DNA from: Pseudomonas beijingensis
Lineage (GTDB): Bacteria; Pseudomonadota; Gammaproteobacteria; Pseudomonadales; Pseudomonadaceae
DNA length: 64,000 nt
Direction: 5' to 3'
Assembly: GCF_030687295.1 (NCBI RefSeq)
Contig: NZ_CP117425.1
Coordinates: 62,001-126,000 of the forward strand
Part shown: piece after piece, positions 1 through 9,101 of the stretch
Numbering within the stretch: position 1 is the first letter of the stretch
How the letters are laid out: each line of letters starts with the position of its first letter
Notes under the pieces: model-generated
Seen by the model: the letters and a program-made list of their open reading frames with translations, nothing else
What the model was told of the DNA's origin: nothing
Databases searched by the model: none
Position numbers and translations under genes: made by a program

Positions 1-629
1 GCGTCATGTTGTTCGGCGCATACCAGGCTTTGCGCACTTGTTCGAGGCGGGCGAGGGTATGGCGCTGGACCTCGGCCCGTTCCGCGCAGCGCAGGCCCAA
101 CTCAACCGCCAACTGGTTGCTGGCCTTGTGGCCCAGGTCTTGGTGATCGAGCCAGCGTTGCAAGTGGGTGTAGTGGCCGCCGTCCTCGCGTTCCACCACC
201 CGCTTGGCTGCCTCCAGGGCTTTTTCATCGATGCGGGTGCGGGTCAACAGCGCCAGCAGCAGGTCCAGCACCTTGCGCTGATTGCGCGCCGGCGCCTCAA
301 TGACGAACGTGGTGTCCGCGTTGCTGGTGAAGGCATTCCACTCGCCACCCAAGGCCTGCATGCGCTCTTCCAGCCCACCTTCACCACTCTCGTCGACGCC
401 GCTGAACAGCAGGTGTTCGAGCAGGTGCGGCAGTTCCTTGTCGGCGCAACTGAAGTCGTCCAGGCCCACACCGACCACCAGCCGGATCGCCACATGCCCG
501 CGCTCGGTGCCGGGTTTGAGCATCAGCTGCAGGCCGTTGGGCAGCGTATAGCCTTCGACCTGGAACCGGTCCAGGGCAACCACGGGCAGTGAACCGAGCA
601 AAAGAAAGGCGAGCAACAGACAACGCATA
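1..629 (-). CDS. M16 family zinc metallopeptidase, N-terminal part (runs off left edge)
   Basis: The reading frame opens at an ATG (complement of 627-629) and continues without a stop to the window edge, giving about 209 residues. Residues 1-18 form a signal peptide (MRCLLLAFLLLGSLPVVA), so the protein is exported to the periplasm. The inverted zinc motif HxxEH of pitrilysin/insulinase (M16) peptidases is present as H68-LLE71-H72, followed by HLLFSG as is usual in the family. M16 enzymes cleave peptides inside a two-lobed chamber; the second lobe is outside the window. The substrate is unknown. No partner subunit is visible on this side. Confidence 0.85.
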
Positions 630-814
630 AGGGCTTCCTGGCGGCTGAGTGGCGGTCCATGGTGCCGGGCAGGCCGTCATCGGCGGAGCATCGCCCGGAG
701 TCGGCTCGCTCCCCCTATCGAATCTATGCGGTGTTCATGACAACGGGAGCAGGCGGGCCGGTGAACGGTTTCAGGCCCGAGCCTTTGTTAATGACTGACC
801 AATGCGCCAGTCGT

Positions 815-2473
815 TCACGGCGAATGGGTTATGTCGGAAATTTCATCGACCGCCAGCGCACCGATCTCGGCCGTCTCCAGCACCACATAGGCGCTGCCGC
901 AAAACAGCGAATTGAGGCGTCTCATGTCGGCGATCAGCTCCAGGTGCAGGGAACTGGTCTCCAGGCTTTGTACGACTTTGCGTTGCAAACGGCTGACATG
1001 GGCGTGGGCCATACGCCGTTCCTGCGCCCGAAAGCGCCGTTTCTCACGCAGCAACTGGCGGGCGCTTTCCCGGTCGGCGCTGAGGAATACCGACAACCCC
1101 AGCCGCAGGTTGGCGATCAAGTGGCTGTGCAGCCCCGCCAATTCCTCCAGGCCCACATCGGAAAAGGAACGGCGTTGCGAAGTCTTCTGCTGCTGGACCT
1201 TGCGCAACATGCGCTCGATAAGGTCGCTGGCCAGCTTGAGGTTGATCGCCAGTTCGATGATCTCCGCCCAGCGGCGGCTGTCCTGTTCGCTGAGGTCTTC
1301 ACGGGGCATTTGCGCCATGTACAACTTGATGGCACTGCACAGGGCTTCGACGTCATCACTCATGCGCCGTACGTCCTGGGTCACCGCCGTTTGCGCACCG
1401 CGCAGCACGTCCAGCATGGCTTCGAGCATGTTTTCGATCAGGTCGCCAATGCGCAAGGTTTCCCGGGCCGCGTTCGCCAACGCCAGGCTCGGGGTAGCGA
1501 GGGCCGTGGGGTCCAGGTGGCGGGGCTTGGCCGTGCCGTTGGTTTCGGGCCGCTCCGGCAGCAGCCAGGCACAGAGCTTGGCCATCGGGCCGACGCTGGG
1601 CAGCAGCACCAGGCACCGCACGGTGTTGTAGAGCAGATGAAAACCGATCACCGTTTCCTGGGGGCTGAAATCCAGGCCGTCCAGCCAGCCCACCAGTGGA
1701 TCGAGCACCGGAATGATCAACACCAGGCCGATCAGCTTGTACAACAGGCTGCCCAGCGCCACCTGGCGCCCGGCGCTGTTCTGCATGCTGGTGCTGAGGA
1801 ACGCCAATACGCCGCTGCCGATGTTGGCGCCGATCACCAGACCGATGGCCACCGGCAGGCTGATCACCGCGGCGCCGGCGAGGGTCGCGGTCAGCAGCAC
1901 GGCGGCCAGGCTGGAATAGGAGATCATCGCGAACAGCGCGCCGACCAATGCATCGAGCAGGATGTCGCCGGTCAGCGAGGCGAAGATCACTTTCACGCCT
2001 TGGGCATGGGTGATGGGCGCGGCGGCCTCGACGATCAATTGCAGGGCCAGGATGATCAGGCCCAGGCCGATGCCGACCCGGCCCATTTGCCCGACGCGGG
2101 TCTGTTTACGCGAGAGGAAAAAAATCACCCCGAGGAAAATCAGCAGCGGCGACAGCCACGACAGGTCGAGGGTCAGCACCCGGGCCATCAGCGCGGTGCC
2201 GACATCGGCGCCGAGCATGGTCGCCAGGGCCGGGGTCAGCGCCATCAGGCCCTGGCCGACGAACGAGGTGACGAGCATGGCCGTGGCATTGCTGCTCTGG
2301 ACCATGGCCGTGACCATGATCCCTGCGATAAACGCCAGCCAGCGCCGGGACATGTTCTGGCCAATGACATGGCGCAGGTTCGAGCCATAGACCCGCAAGA
2401 TGCCGGTACGCACGATATGCGTGCCCCAGATCAGCAGGGCCACGGCGGAGAGCAAATTCAGCAGGGTCAGCAT
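815..2473 (-). CDS. Na/Pi cotransporter family protein with PhoU-like C-terminal domain
   Basis: About 552 residues. The N-terminal 300 residues hold hydrophobic helices with the twin inverted repeats of the PF02690 Na/Pi-cotransporter family; the signature QSSNAT lies near residue 70 and a second small-residue stretch (SYSSLAA) near 200. The C-terminal 200 residues are helical and charged and resemble PhoU. Family members are thought to move phosphate with sodium, or to sense phosphate or nucleotides. I chose the internal ATG at 2473 because AGGGGGCC precedes it; an upstream ATG at 2506 would add 11 non-hydrophobic residues. Single gene, not in an obvious operon. Confidence 0.88.
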   Translation of the reverse strand: MLTLLNLLSAVALLIWGTHIVRTGILRVYGSNLRHVIGQNMSRRWLAFIAGIMVTAMVQSSNATAMLVTSFVGQGLMALTPALATMLGADVGTALMARVLTLDLSWLSPLLIFLGVIFFLSRKQTRVGQMGRVGIGLGLIILALQLIVEAAAPITHAQGVKVIFASLTGDILLDALVGALFAMISYSSLAAVLLTATLAGAAVISLPVAIGLVIGANIGSGVLAFLSTSMQNSAGRQVALGSLLYKLIGLVLIIPVLDPLVGWLDGLDFSPQETVIGFHLLYNTVRCLVLLPSVGPMAKLCAWLLPERPETNGTAKPRHLDPTALATPSLALANAARETLRIGDLIENMLEAMLDVLRGAQTAVTQDVRRMSDDVEALCSAIKLYMAQMPREDLSEQDSRRWAEIIELAINLKLASDLIERMLRKVQQQKTSQRRSFSDVGLEELAGLHSHLIANLRLGLSVFLSADRESARQLLREKRRFRAQERRMAHAHVSRLQRKVVQSLETSSLHLELIADMRRLNSLFCGSAYVVLETAEIGALAVDEISDITHSP

Positions 2474-2640
2474 GAAAGGCCCCCTGTTAGCGTCCCAAAG
2501 GAACAAATTGACGATGCCACATTCTTCGTTCTTGTACTTAAGCTGTAGTTGGCGAACGGTTCGGGCGCCAGCATTGCACAGCTAAAGAATCGTTTGAAAC
2601 AAAACCGTCATAAAAACCGCTTCATCGAAAACCCCAGAAC

Positions 2641-2735
2641 CCTGTGGGAGCGAGCTTGCTCGCGATAGCGGCCTGACAGTCAAGGAAGATGTTGGATGTC
2701 ATGGCCTCATCGCGAGCAAGCTCGCTCCCACAGGT
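2641..2735. repeat. REP pair, family 1 (inverted)
   Basis: Two copies of the GTGGGAGCGAGCTTGCTCG core face each other around a spacer of about 40 bases, in the gap between the TerC and Na/Pi genes. This is the standard REPIN layout; the same unit recurs through the window. Confidence 0.92.
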
Positions 2736-2763
2736 TTTGCATCTGGTTGCTTTCCGGAGGGCA

Positions 2764-2790
2764 TGAAAAAGGGGCTCCATGAGCCCCTTC
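2764..2790 (-). terminator. Intrinsic terminator of the terC gene
   Basis: GGGGCTC-CAT-GAGCCCC forms a perfect 7-bp stem with a run of five A on its left, which is a U tract on the minus strand. It sits directly after the stop of the leftward terC gene. Confidence 0.85.
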
Positions 2791-2807
2791 ATTCATCGCC
2801 TATACCG

Positions 2808-3575
2808 TCACTGACCCGGCATGTCCTTGCGCAGTTTCACCGGATCCTGCTGCTTGCGCTTGCGCGCCATGGCTGTGCGCATCTTGATGTTGAACGCTTC
2901 GACCGCCAGGGAGAACGCCATGGCGAAGTACACGTAGCCTTTTGGCACGTGCACGTCCAGAGACTCGGCGATCAGCACGGTACCGACCACCAGCAGGAAC
3001 GACAGCGCCAGCATCTTCAGCGACGGGTGCTTGTCGATGAATGCACTGATGGTACCCGCCGCCAGCATCATCACCAGCACCGCCACGATAATCGCTGCGA
3101 CCATTACCGGTACATGGGAAACCATGCCCACGGCGGTGATGACCGAGTCCAGGGAGAACACGATGTCGATGATCGCGATCTGGACGATGGTGTAGATAAA
3201 GCTGCCGCCCTTGCCCGTAGGCGTCTCGCCGGTTTCGTCTTCGCCTTCCAGCGCGTGGTACATCTCCTGGGAGCTTTTCCACAGCAGGAACAGGCCACCG
3301 AAGAACAGGATCAGGTCACGACCGGAGATGCCTTGGCCGAACACTTCGAACAAATCGGCCGTCAGGCGCATGACCCAGGTGATGGACAGCAGCAACAGGA
3401 TCCGCGTGACCATGGCCAACGCCAGGCCGAAGATCCGGGTACGCGCCTGCATGTGCTTGGGCATGCGGCTGACCAGGATCGAGATCATGATGATGTTGTC
3501 GATGCCCAGGACGATTTCCAGGGCGGTCAGGGTAAAGAAGGCAACCCAGATTTCCGGGTTGGTCAGCCATTCCAT
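2808..3575 (-). CDS. TerC family integral membrane protein
   Basis: 255 residues with about seven hydrophobic segments. The N-terminal motif ALEIVLGIDNIIMIS and the central DIVFSLDSVITAVG carry the paired acidic residues in membrane helices that define the TerC/YoaE family. TerC proteins act in metal (Mn2+) export and tellurite or envelope stress in several bacteria; which role applies here cannot be told. It lacks the CBS/CorC domains that longer family members have. It is followed by its own terminator and preceded, about 70 bp away, by the citrate carrier gene on the same strand. Confidence 0.88.
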   Translation of the reverse strand: MEWLTNPEIWVAFFTLTALEIVLGIDNIIMISILVSRMPKHMQARTRIFGLALAMVTRILLLLSITWVMRLTADLFEVFGQGISGRDLILFFGGLFLLWKSSQEMYHALEGEDETGETPTGKGGSFIYTIVQIAIIDIVFSLDSVITAVGMVSHVPVMVAAIIVAVLVMMLAAGTISAFIDKHPSLKMLALSFLLVVGTVLIAESLDVHVPKGYVYFAMAFSLAVEAFNIKMRTAMARKRKQQDPVKLRKDMPGQ

Positions 3576-3648
3576 GTGAGTTCCTTTGAGCGAGTGTTAG
3601 GCCGTGCCGCGCCTTTGTCAGACGGGCACGGCGCAGCGAGCGTTGCTT

Positions 3649-4956
3649 TTATAGAGTGCTGAACAGCGGAAAAATCCCCATCAGCAAGGCGGCGAACATT
3701 ATGCACAGGCAAACCAGTACTGCCCACTTCAGGGTGAAGCGCTGGTGATCGCCGAACTCGATCCCGGCCAAGGCTACCAGCAGGTAGGTCGACGGAACCA
3801 GTGGGCTCAACAGGTGGACGGGCTGGCCGACGATGGAGGCACGGGCCATTTCAACGGCGGTTATGCCGTAATGGCTGGCTGCTTCGGCGAGAACCGGTAA
3901 CACCCCGTAATAAAATGCATCGTTAGACATGAAGAAGGTGAACGGCATGCTTACCAGCGCGGTGATGACCGCCAGGTAAGGACCGAGGAATTCCGGAATC
4001 ACCGCCAGCAGGCTCTTGGACATGGCGTCGACCATGCCGGTGCCGGACAGGATGCCGGTGAAGATACCCGCTGCGAAAATCAGCCCGACCACCGCCAACA
4101 CACTGCCGGCGTGCGCCGCGACGCGGTCTTTCTGCTGTTGCAGGCACGGGTAGTTGACGATCATCGCGATGCTGAAGGCCACCATGAACAGCACCGGCAA
4201 CGGCAACAGGCCGGCGATCAGGGTGCACATCAGGGCCAGGGTCAGGGCGCCGTTGAACCAGATCAGCTTCGGACGACGGGCATCCGGGAACTGGGAAACG
4301 CTGATTTCGCTGTGGTCGATTTCATCACCTGCCAGGTGCAATTCACCCAAGCGTGCGCGCTCGCGTTTGCCATACATGTAGGAGATTGCCAGGATCGCCA
4401 CGACACCGGCCAGCATCGCCGGAATCATCGGCACGAAGATGTCGGACGGATCCACATGCAGCGCACTGGCCGCTCGGGCCGTCGGACCGCCCCATGGGGT
4501 CATGTTCATCACGCCGCCGGCGAGGATGATCAGGCCCGCCATGATGCGTGGGCTCATGCCGATGCGGCTGTAGAGCGGTAGCATTGCGGCCACGCAGATC
4601 ATGTAAGTGGTCGCGCCGTCACCATCGAGGGAAACGACGAGCGCCAGAACGGCGGTACCGACCGAAACTTTCAACGGGTCGCCCTTGACCAGCTTGAGGA
4701 TCTTGCGCACGGCCGGGTCGAACAGGCCGGAGTCGATCATCAGGGCAAAATACAGAATCGCAAACATCAGCATCACCCCGGTCGGGGCGAGCTTGGTGAT
4801 GCCTTCAAGCATCATCGGGCCGATTTTCGGCGCGAAGCCACCGAACAGGGCGAACAGGATCGGGATGATGATCAGGGCGATCAGCGCGGACAGGCGCTTG
4901 GTCATGATCAGGAACATGAACGTGATGACCATGGCGAAGCCAAGGAAAGTCAGCAT
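3649..4956 (-). CDS. CitMHS family citrate-metal:proton symporter
   Basis: 435 residues, about 12 membrane segments. The opening MLTFLGFAMVITFMFLIMTK, a DGDGATTYMICVAAMLPLY stretch near residue 110 and a C-terminal PLVPSTYLL block match the CitMHS family (Bacillus CitM/CitH; Pseudomonas homologues). These carriers import citrate complexed with Mg2+ or Ca2+ together with protons, feeding citrate to the TCA cycle. Full family length. No two-component regulator sits beside it in this window, although such pairs are common in the family. Confidence 0.9.
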   Translation of the reverse strand: MLTFLGFAMVITFMFLIMTKRLSALIALIIIPILFALFGGFAPKIGPMMLEGITKLAPTGVMLMFAILYFALMIDSGLFDPAVRKILKLVKGDPLKVSVGTAVLALVVSLDGDGATTYMICVAAMLPLYSRIGMSPRIMAGLIILAGGVMNMTPWGGPTARAASALHVDPSDIFVPMIPAMLAGVVAILAISYMYGKRERARLGELHLAGDEIDHSEISVSQFPDARRPKLIWFNGALTLALMCTLIAGLLPLPVLFMVAFSIAMIVNYPCLQQQKDRVAAHAGSVLAVVGLIFAAGIFTGILSGTGMVDAMSKSLLAVIPEFLGPYLAVITALVSMPFTFFMSNDAFYYGVLPVLAEAASHYGITAVEMARASIVGQPVHLLSPLVPSTYLLVALAGIEFGDHQRFTLKWAVLVCLCIMFAALLMGIFPLFSTL

Positions 4957-5230
4957 GGGAAATACTCCAGGCGTAGCGCGGCTATGAAATGCGAACCGGA
5001 CAGGTCAGCGCGAAATGCTAAGCACGAGGGGAGCGGATGGAGTGGGTACTGCGGGACGGGTAGCAGCGGACATCAGAAATCACCATTGTTGTTGTTAAAA
5101 GGGCCGAACGAGCTTTGAAACTCGCTTTTGGCCGACCGGTCTGTTGCCGGAAGTGAGGTGATCCTAATCGCGCTAGCTTTCAGCAAGCTTTCGTTGCAGA
5201 CAATGGAGTTTTCTGTGGGGGCGAGGTTTA

Positions 5231-5322
5231 CCTGTGGGAGCAAAGCTTGCTCGCGATGAAGTTGACGCATTCCCGCTTGAGAGCTGCGGCGTTTTTATCG
5301 CGAGCAAGCTTTGCTCCCACAG
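5231..5322. repeat. REP pair, family 1 (inverted)
   Basis: Facing GTGGGAGCAAAGCTTGCTCG cores (the AAAGC variant) in the gap between two leftward genes. It is the only recognisable element in the 4957-5345 gap. Confidence 0.9.
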
Positions 5323-5345
5323 AAAGTCGGTGCGCCACCGGTCAA

Positions 5346-5672
5346 TCAAAATGCCGAAAGATTCAACGGCCGCACCGCGCCCATCCAGATCGCATGCTCG
5401 GTGTGGTCCACCAGGTCATCGCCGGTCTCCGGGTGCAGGAAAATCACCAAGCCCTTGCGATTGAGCGCCAGCCACGGCAGGACCACGCCGATGTACTGCG
5501 GATCGAACGCCAGCTGACAACTCCAATCCGGGTGCGGGCCGACTGGGCGCTGATGGACGCGGCCCATTTTCAGTGGAAACAGTTGCGCCGCTTCCTCGCA
5601 CAGGGCTCGCGCCTGGTCGAGGGTGGTGGCGTCGAAATACACGTGGGCGTGGTAGCCCTTGATCCGCTGCAT
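5346..5672 (-). CDS. DOPA 4,5-dioxygenase family protein
   Basis: 108 residues, the usual size of bacterial members of the small PF08883 family. Conserved histidines are visible in GYHAHVYF (residues 7-12), GRVHQRPVGPHPDW and LHPETGDDLVDHTEHAIW, fitting a compact metal-binding ferredoxin-like fold. Fungal homologues cleave the ring of DOPA for betalain pigments. The bacterial role is not settled, so the name describes the family rather than a proven reaction. A divergent gene begins 84 bp away. Confidence 0.82.
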   Translation of the reverse strand: MQRIKGYHAHVYFDATTLDQARALCEEAAQLFPLKMGRVHQRPVGPHPDWSCQLAFDPQYIGVVLPWLALNRKGLVIFLHPETGDDLVDHTEHAIWMGAVRPLNLSAF

Positions 5673-5756
5673 CTGTACTCCTTGAAAAAGAGGCCGAACC
5701 CTCGCCGTTTGCCGCGGGTCAGAGCCTTTACATGCCGGACAAAGAGGAAAGCAGCC

Positions 5757-6422
5757 ATGAAAAACGCCGAAACCCCGGTCATCAAAGTGGTGCTCTATGG
5801 TGCCATGAGCAGCCTCGGCAGTGCGTTGATGGCTGAAATGCTAAGGCGCCAGCATGAGGTCATCGCCATTCTCGACGATCTTACCGCCCTGGCTCCACGT
5901 CCGGGCCTGCGGACCAAGACCGGCGATCTGTTCGACCCGGAGCGGGTCAAGCAAAGCGTCGCCGGCGCCAACGCCGTGGTGTGTCTGTTGAACGCGCCGG
6001 GGTTGCCGATGAACAGCGAACACGTGGAGCGCACCTTGATTCCCGGCCCGGTGGAGCAAGTCCTGGCGGTGGATGCGCTGATCGCCGGCATGCAGGCGGT
6101 GAACATTGCCCGGCTGTTCCTGGTGGGTGACTTTGCGGTGCTCGACGAAGAACCGGCCGACGACGATTTGCAGCGCCATGCCGCCGAAGAAGTGCTCGAT
6201 GCCCTGAAAAACAGCACGTTGCAATGGACCTTGATCAACGCACCCTATGCGGCGCCTGGCCTGGGCATCGAACATTTCAGCCAGGTCAGTACCAGCCTCG
6301 AACCCGGCATGGCCGAATCCCTGGAACGGCTTAACCGCGTGGCGGTCGGCATCGCCGATGAGCTGCGCCTGAACCTGCATGTGGGCGAACACGTCAGCTT
6401 CGTGGCCGCCACAGAGCGGTGA
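5757..6422 (+). CDS. NAD(P)-binding (SDR/NmrA-like) protein
   Basis: 221 residues. The N-terminus IKVVLYGAMSSLGSALMAEML is a degenerate Rossmann dinucleotide loop (GAMSSLGS in place of GATGxxG), followed by an acidic end of strand 2 and ARLFLVGDFAVLDE. This resembles atypical short-chain dehydrogenases that act as NAD(P)-dependent epimerases or redox sensors. No catalytic YxxxK is evident, so it may be a sensor. Start chosen at the ATG behind AGAGGA; the open frame extends far upstream but that part overlaps the divergent gene. The substrate is unknown. Confidence 0.75.
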   Translation: MKNAETPVIKVVLYGAMSSLGSALMAEMLRRQHEVIAILDDLTALAPRPGLRTKTGDLFDPERVKQSVAGANAVVCLLNAPGLPMNSEHVERTLIPGPVEQVLAVDALIAGMQAVNIARLFLVGDFAVLDEEPADDDLQRHAAEEVLDALKNSTLQWTLINAPYAAPGLGIEHFSQVSTSLEPGMAESLERLNRVAVGIADELRLNLHVGEHVSFVAATER

Positions 6423-6427
6423 TAACC

Positions 6428-6469
6428 GTGGCGAGGGAGCTTGCTCCCGCTGGGCTGCGAAGCAGCCCC
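6428..6469. repeat. REP half-element, family 2
   Basis: A single TGGCGAGGGAGCTTGCTCC unit followed by GCTGGGCTGCGAAGCAGCCCC, itself a small hairpin. It lies between the convergent ends of the SDR and LysR genes. Confidence 0.85.
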
Positions 6470-6505
6470 AAAAAGACGATGACCCACTCAAGCCTCGCCC
6501 TGTAC

Positions 6506-7456
6506 TCAAACAGCAATCGACGGCAACGGCAGCCCCGTGAGCGATTCGGCACTGTTGGCCTGTTCTTCCATCAGCCAATCGACGAATTGCCTGATCAACA
6601 CACCGCGCCGTTTACGCTGGGGCAAGACCACGTAATACCCCAGCCGCGACAGCACCGTTTCAGCGATCGGACGGCACAGCAGCCCCTGGGCCAATAAGTT
6701 ATCCACAAGGTGTCGCCAGCCGATGGCGACGCCTTGGCCGCCAATCGCTGCTTGGATGAGCAACGTGTAGTTGTCGAAGCGCAATTGCCCGGGGGCTGGC
6801 GGCGAGGTGATGCCCAGCTCGCGGAATACGCCGCTCCAGTCGAACCAGCTGTTGCTGTTGCCCGCGCGCAGGTGCAGCAACGGAAATTCCGCCAAGTCCT
6901 GGGCGGGCAAGGGCAGGGGACGTTCCTTGAGTAGCAGTGGGCTGCACACCGGAAAGACTTCTTCGCTGAACAGCCAGCGACTTTCGCCTTGTTTGAAGCG
7001 ACCATCGCCGAACAGTACGGCAACGTCGATATCGGTGCGCAGCATGTTGTGGTTACGTTCGCTGGTCACCAGGCTCACGTCCACCTGAGGATTGGCGGCG
7101 TGAAAGCGATGCAGGCGCGGCATCAGCCAGTAGGCGGCGAAGGCGAAGTCCGTGGCGACCTGCAGCACCTCGTGCTGGTGCTGGGCGGTGATCGCGCTGA
7201 GCCCGGCATCGATGCTCTGCAAGCCGGCCTGTACCTGTTCGAACAGGATCGTCCCGGCCTCGGTCAGTTCGATGCCACGGTAGATCCGGTCAAACAACCG
7301 CGTACCCAGTTGTTCTTCCAGGCGCTTGATCTGCTGGCTGATGGCCGGTTGTGTGGTGCCCAGTTCAATCGCCGCCGCCGTAAAGCTCTGTTGGCGGGCT
7401 GCGGCTTCAAAGGCACGGAACAGTTCCAGGGACAGGTTACCCAGGGCGTCATACAT
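6506..7456 (-). CDS. LysR family regulator of choline sulfate use (BetR-type)
   Basis: 316 residues. An N-terminal winged helix-turn-helix (residues 8-66, with SFTAAAIELGTTQPAISQQIKRLEEQLG) is followed by a substrate-binding-like effector domain; this is normal LysR length. It is divergent from the choline sulfatase gene, the arrangement typical of a LysR regulator controlling its neighbour, so I infer that it activates betC and the binding-protein gene in response to choline-O-sulfate or a related ligand. A palindrome with LysR T-N11-A spacing overlaps its start codon, which suggests autoregulation. Confidence 0.85.
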   Translation of the reverse strand: MYDALGNLSLELFRAFEAAARQQSFTAAAIELGTTQPAISQQIKRLEEQLGTRLFDRIYRGIELTEAGTILFEQVQAGLQSIDAGLSAITAQHQHEVLQVATDFAFAAYWLMPRLHRFHAANPQVDVSLVTSERNHNMLRTDIDVAVLFGDGRFKQGESRWLFSEEVFPVCSPLLLKERPLPLPAQDLAEFPLLHLRAGNSNSWFDWSGVFRELGITSPPAPGQLRFDNYTLLIQAAIGGQGVAIGWRHLVDNLLAQGLLCRPIAETVLSRLGYYVVLPQRKRRGVLIRQFVDWLMEEQANSAESLTGLPLPSIAV

Positions 7457-7469
7457 AAGCTGTGCTTAT
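7455..7469. promoter_or_regulatory. Candidate LysR-type operator
   Basis: ATAAGC-TGT-GCTTAT is a perfect 6-bp palindrome and contains T-N11-A (T7456, A7468). It overlaps the start codon of the LysR gene in the shared gap with betC, a usual place for autorepression. Confidence 0.5.
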
Positions 7470-7570
7470 CCTAGTCATTATCCTGCATGGGCTTTACCCC
7501 AAAACCCGGGGGCTACATGCTCAATCGCAGCAATGTCGCATAACTGCCTACTATGGAATGCCGCGAATAC

Positions 7571-9085
7571 ATGAAGCGCAAGAACATTCTTTTCATCATG
7601 GCCGATCAAATGGCCGCGCCAATGTTGCCGATCTACGGTCCTTCGCCGATCAAGCTGCCGAACCTGTCGCGCCTGGCGGCTGAGGGCGTGGTGTTCGACG
7701 CCGCCTATTGCAACAGCCCGCTGTGCGCGCCGTCGCGGTTCACCCTGGTAAGCGGCCAGTTACCGAGCAAGATCGGTGCGTACGACAACGCGGCGGACTT
7801 TCCCGCAGACGTGCCGACCTATGCCCATTACCTGCGCCGCCTCGGCTACCGCACGGCGTTGTCCGGAAAGATGCACTTTTGCGGCCCCGACCAACTGCAC
7901 GGCTACGAGGAGCGCCTGACCAGCGACATCTATCCTGCCGACTACGGCTGGGCGGTGAACTGGGATGAGCCGGACGTGCGGCCGAGCTGGTACCACAACA
8001 TGTCGTCGGTGTTGCAGGCCGGCCCTTGCGTGCGCACCAACCAGTTGGATTTCGATGAAGAAGTGGTGTTCAAGGCCCAGCAGTACTTGTTCGATCACAT
8101 CCGCGAGGAGGGTGACCAGCCGTTTTGCCTCACCGTGTCGATGACTCACCCACACGACCCGTACACGATTCCCAAGGCGTTCTGGGATTTGTATGACGAC
8201 AACGACATCCCGTTGCCACAGACCCCGGCGCAAACGGACCTCGATCCCCATTCCCAGCGGCTGCTGAAGGTTTATGACCTCTGGGACAAGCCTCTGCCTG
8301 TGGATAAGATTCGGGATGCTCGCCGCGCCTATTTTGGCGCGTGCAGCTACATTGACAGCAACGTCGGTAAGCTACTGCAAACCCTGGAAGACACCGGTCT
8401 GCTGGACGACACGATCATCGTGTTCTCCGGCGATCACGGGGACATGCTCGGCGAAAAGGGCCTCTGGTACAAAATGCACTGGTTCGAAATGGCCGCTCGC
8501 GTACCGTTGCTGATCAGTGCGCCGGGGCAGTTCGCCGCCGGCCGGGTAGGCGCGGCCGTGTCCACCGCCGATTTGCTGCCAACCCTGGTGGAACTGGCCG
8601 GCGGCACGCTGGAACCGGGCTTGCCGCTGGATGGTCGCTCGCTGGTGCCGCATCTGCAAGGGCAGGGCGGGCATGACGAGGTCTTCGGTGAATACATGGC
8701 CGAAGGCACCATCAGCCCGTTGATGATGATCCGTCGTGGCCCGTGGAAATTCATCTACAGCGAAGATGACCCGTGCCTGCTGTTCGACGTACGCAACGAC
8801 CCCAAGGAAGTGGAAGATCTCAGCCAATCCCCTGAGCATCAAACCCTGTTCGCCGATTTTCTCGCCGAAGCTCGCGCCAAGTGGGATATTCCGGCGATTC
8901 ACCAACAGGTGCTCGCCAGCCAGCGTCGCCGTCGTTTCGTCGCCCAGGCGCTGACCCTGGGCAAACTCAAGAGCTGGGACCACCAGCCGCTGGTGGACGC
9001 CAGCCAGCAGTACATGCGTAACCACATCGACCTCGACGATCTGGAGCGCAAGGCCCGTTATCCACAACCCTGCCAAAACCAATAA
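7571..9085 (+). CDS. betC: Choline-sulfatase
   Basis: 504 residues. It hydrolyses choline-O-sulfate to choline and sulfate; choline then feeds glycine betaine synthesis or catabolism. The type I sulfatase signature is clear: C52-A-P-S-R56, where the Cys is converted to formylglycine, with metal ligands in NILFIMADQ at the N-terminus and FSGDHGDMLGEKGLW later. The C-terminus (about residue 440 onward) matches the choline-sulfatase-specific extension. I chose the ATG giving MKRKNILF; a second ATG 18 bases upstream (7553) is possible, and neither has a strong ribosome site. No signal peptide, so cytoplasmic. The binding-protein gene follows 16 bp downstream. Confidence 0.93.
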   Translation: MKRKNILFIMADQMAAPMLPIYGPSPIKLPNLSRLAAEGVVFDAAYCNSPLCAPSRFTLVSGQLPSKIGAYDNAADFPADVPTYAHYLRRLGYRTALSGKMHFCGPDQLHGYEERLTSDIYPADYGWAVNWDEPDVRPSWYHNMSSVLQAGPCVRTNQLDFDEEVVFKAQQYLFDHIREEGDQPFCLTVSMTHPHDPYTIPKAFWDLYDDNDIPLPQTPAQTDLDPHSQRLLKVYDLWDKPLPVDKIRDARRAYFGACSYIDSNVGKLLQTLEDTGLLDDTIIVFSGDHGDMLGEKGLWYKMHWFEMAARVPLLISAPGQFAAGRVGAAVSTADLLPTLVELAGGTLEPGLPLDGRSLVPHLQGQGGHDEVFGEYMAEGTISPLMMIRRGPWKFIYSEDDPCLLFDVRNDPKEVEDLSQSPEHQTLFADFLAEARAKWDIPAIHQQVLASQRRRRFVAQALTLGKLKSWDHQPLVDASQQYMRNHIDLDDLERKARYPQPCQNQ

Positions 9086-9101
9086 CGTAAGGGGCACGCA
9101 C

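Noticed and set aside
659..2548. 629-codon plus-strand open frame opposite the Na/Pi gene
   Set aside because: Antisense shadow of GC-rich coding sequence; Gln/His/Arg-rich translation without domains.
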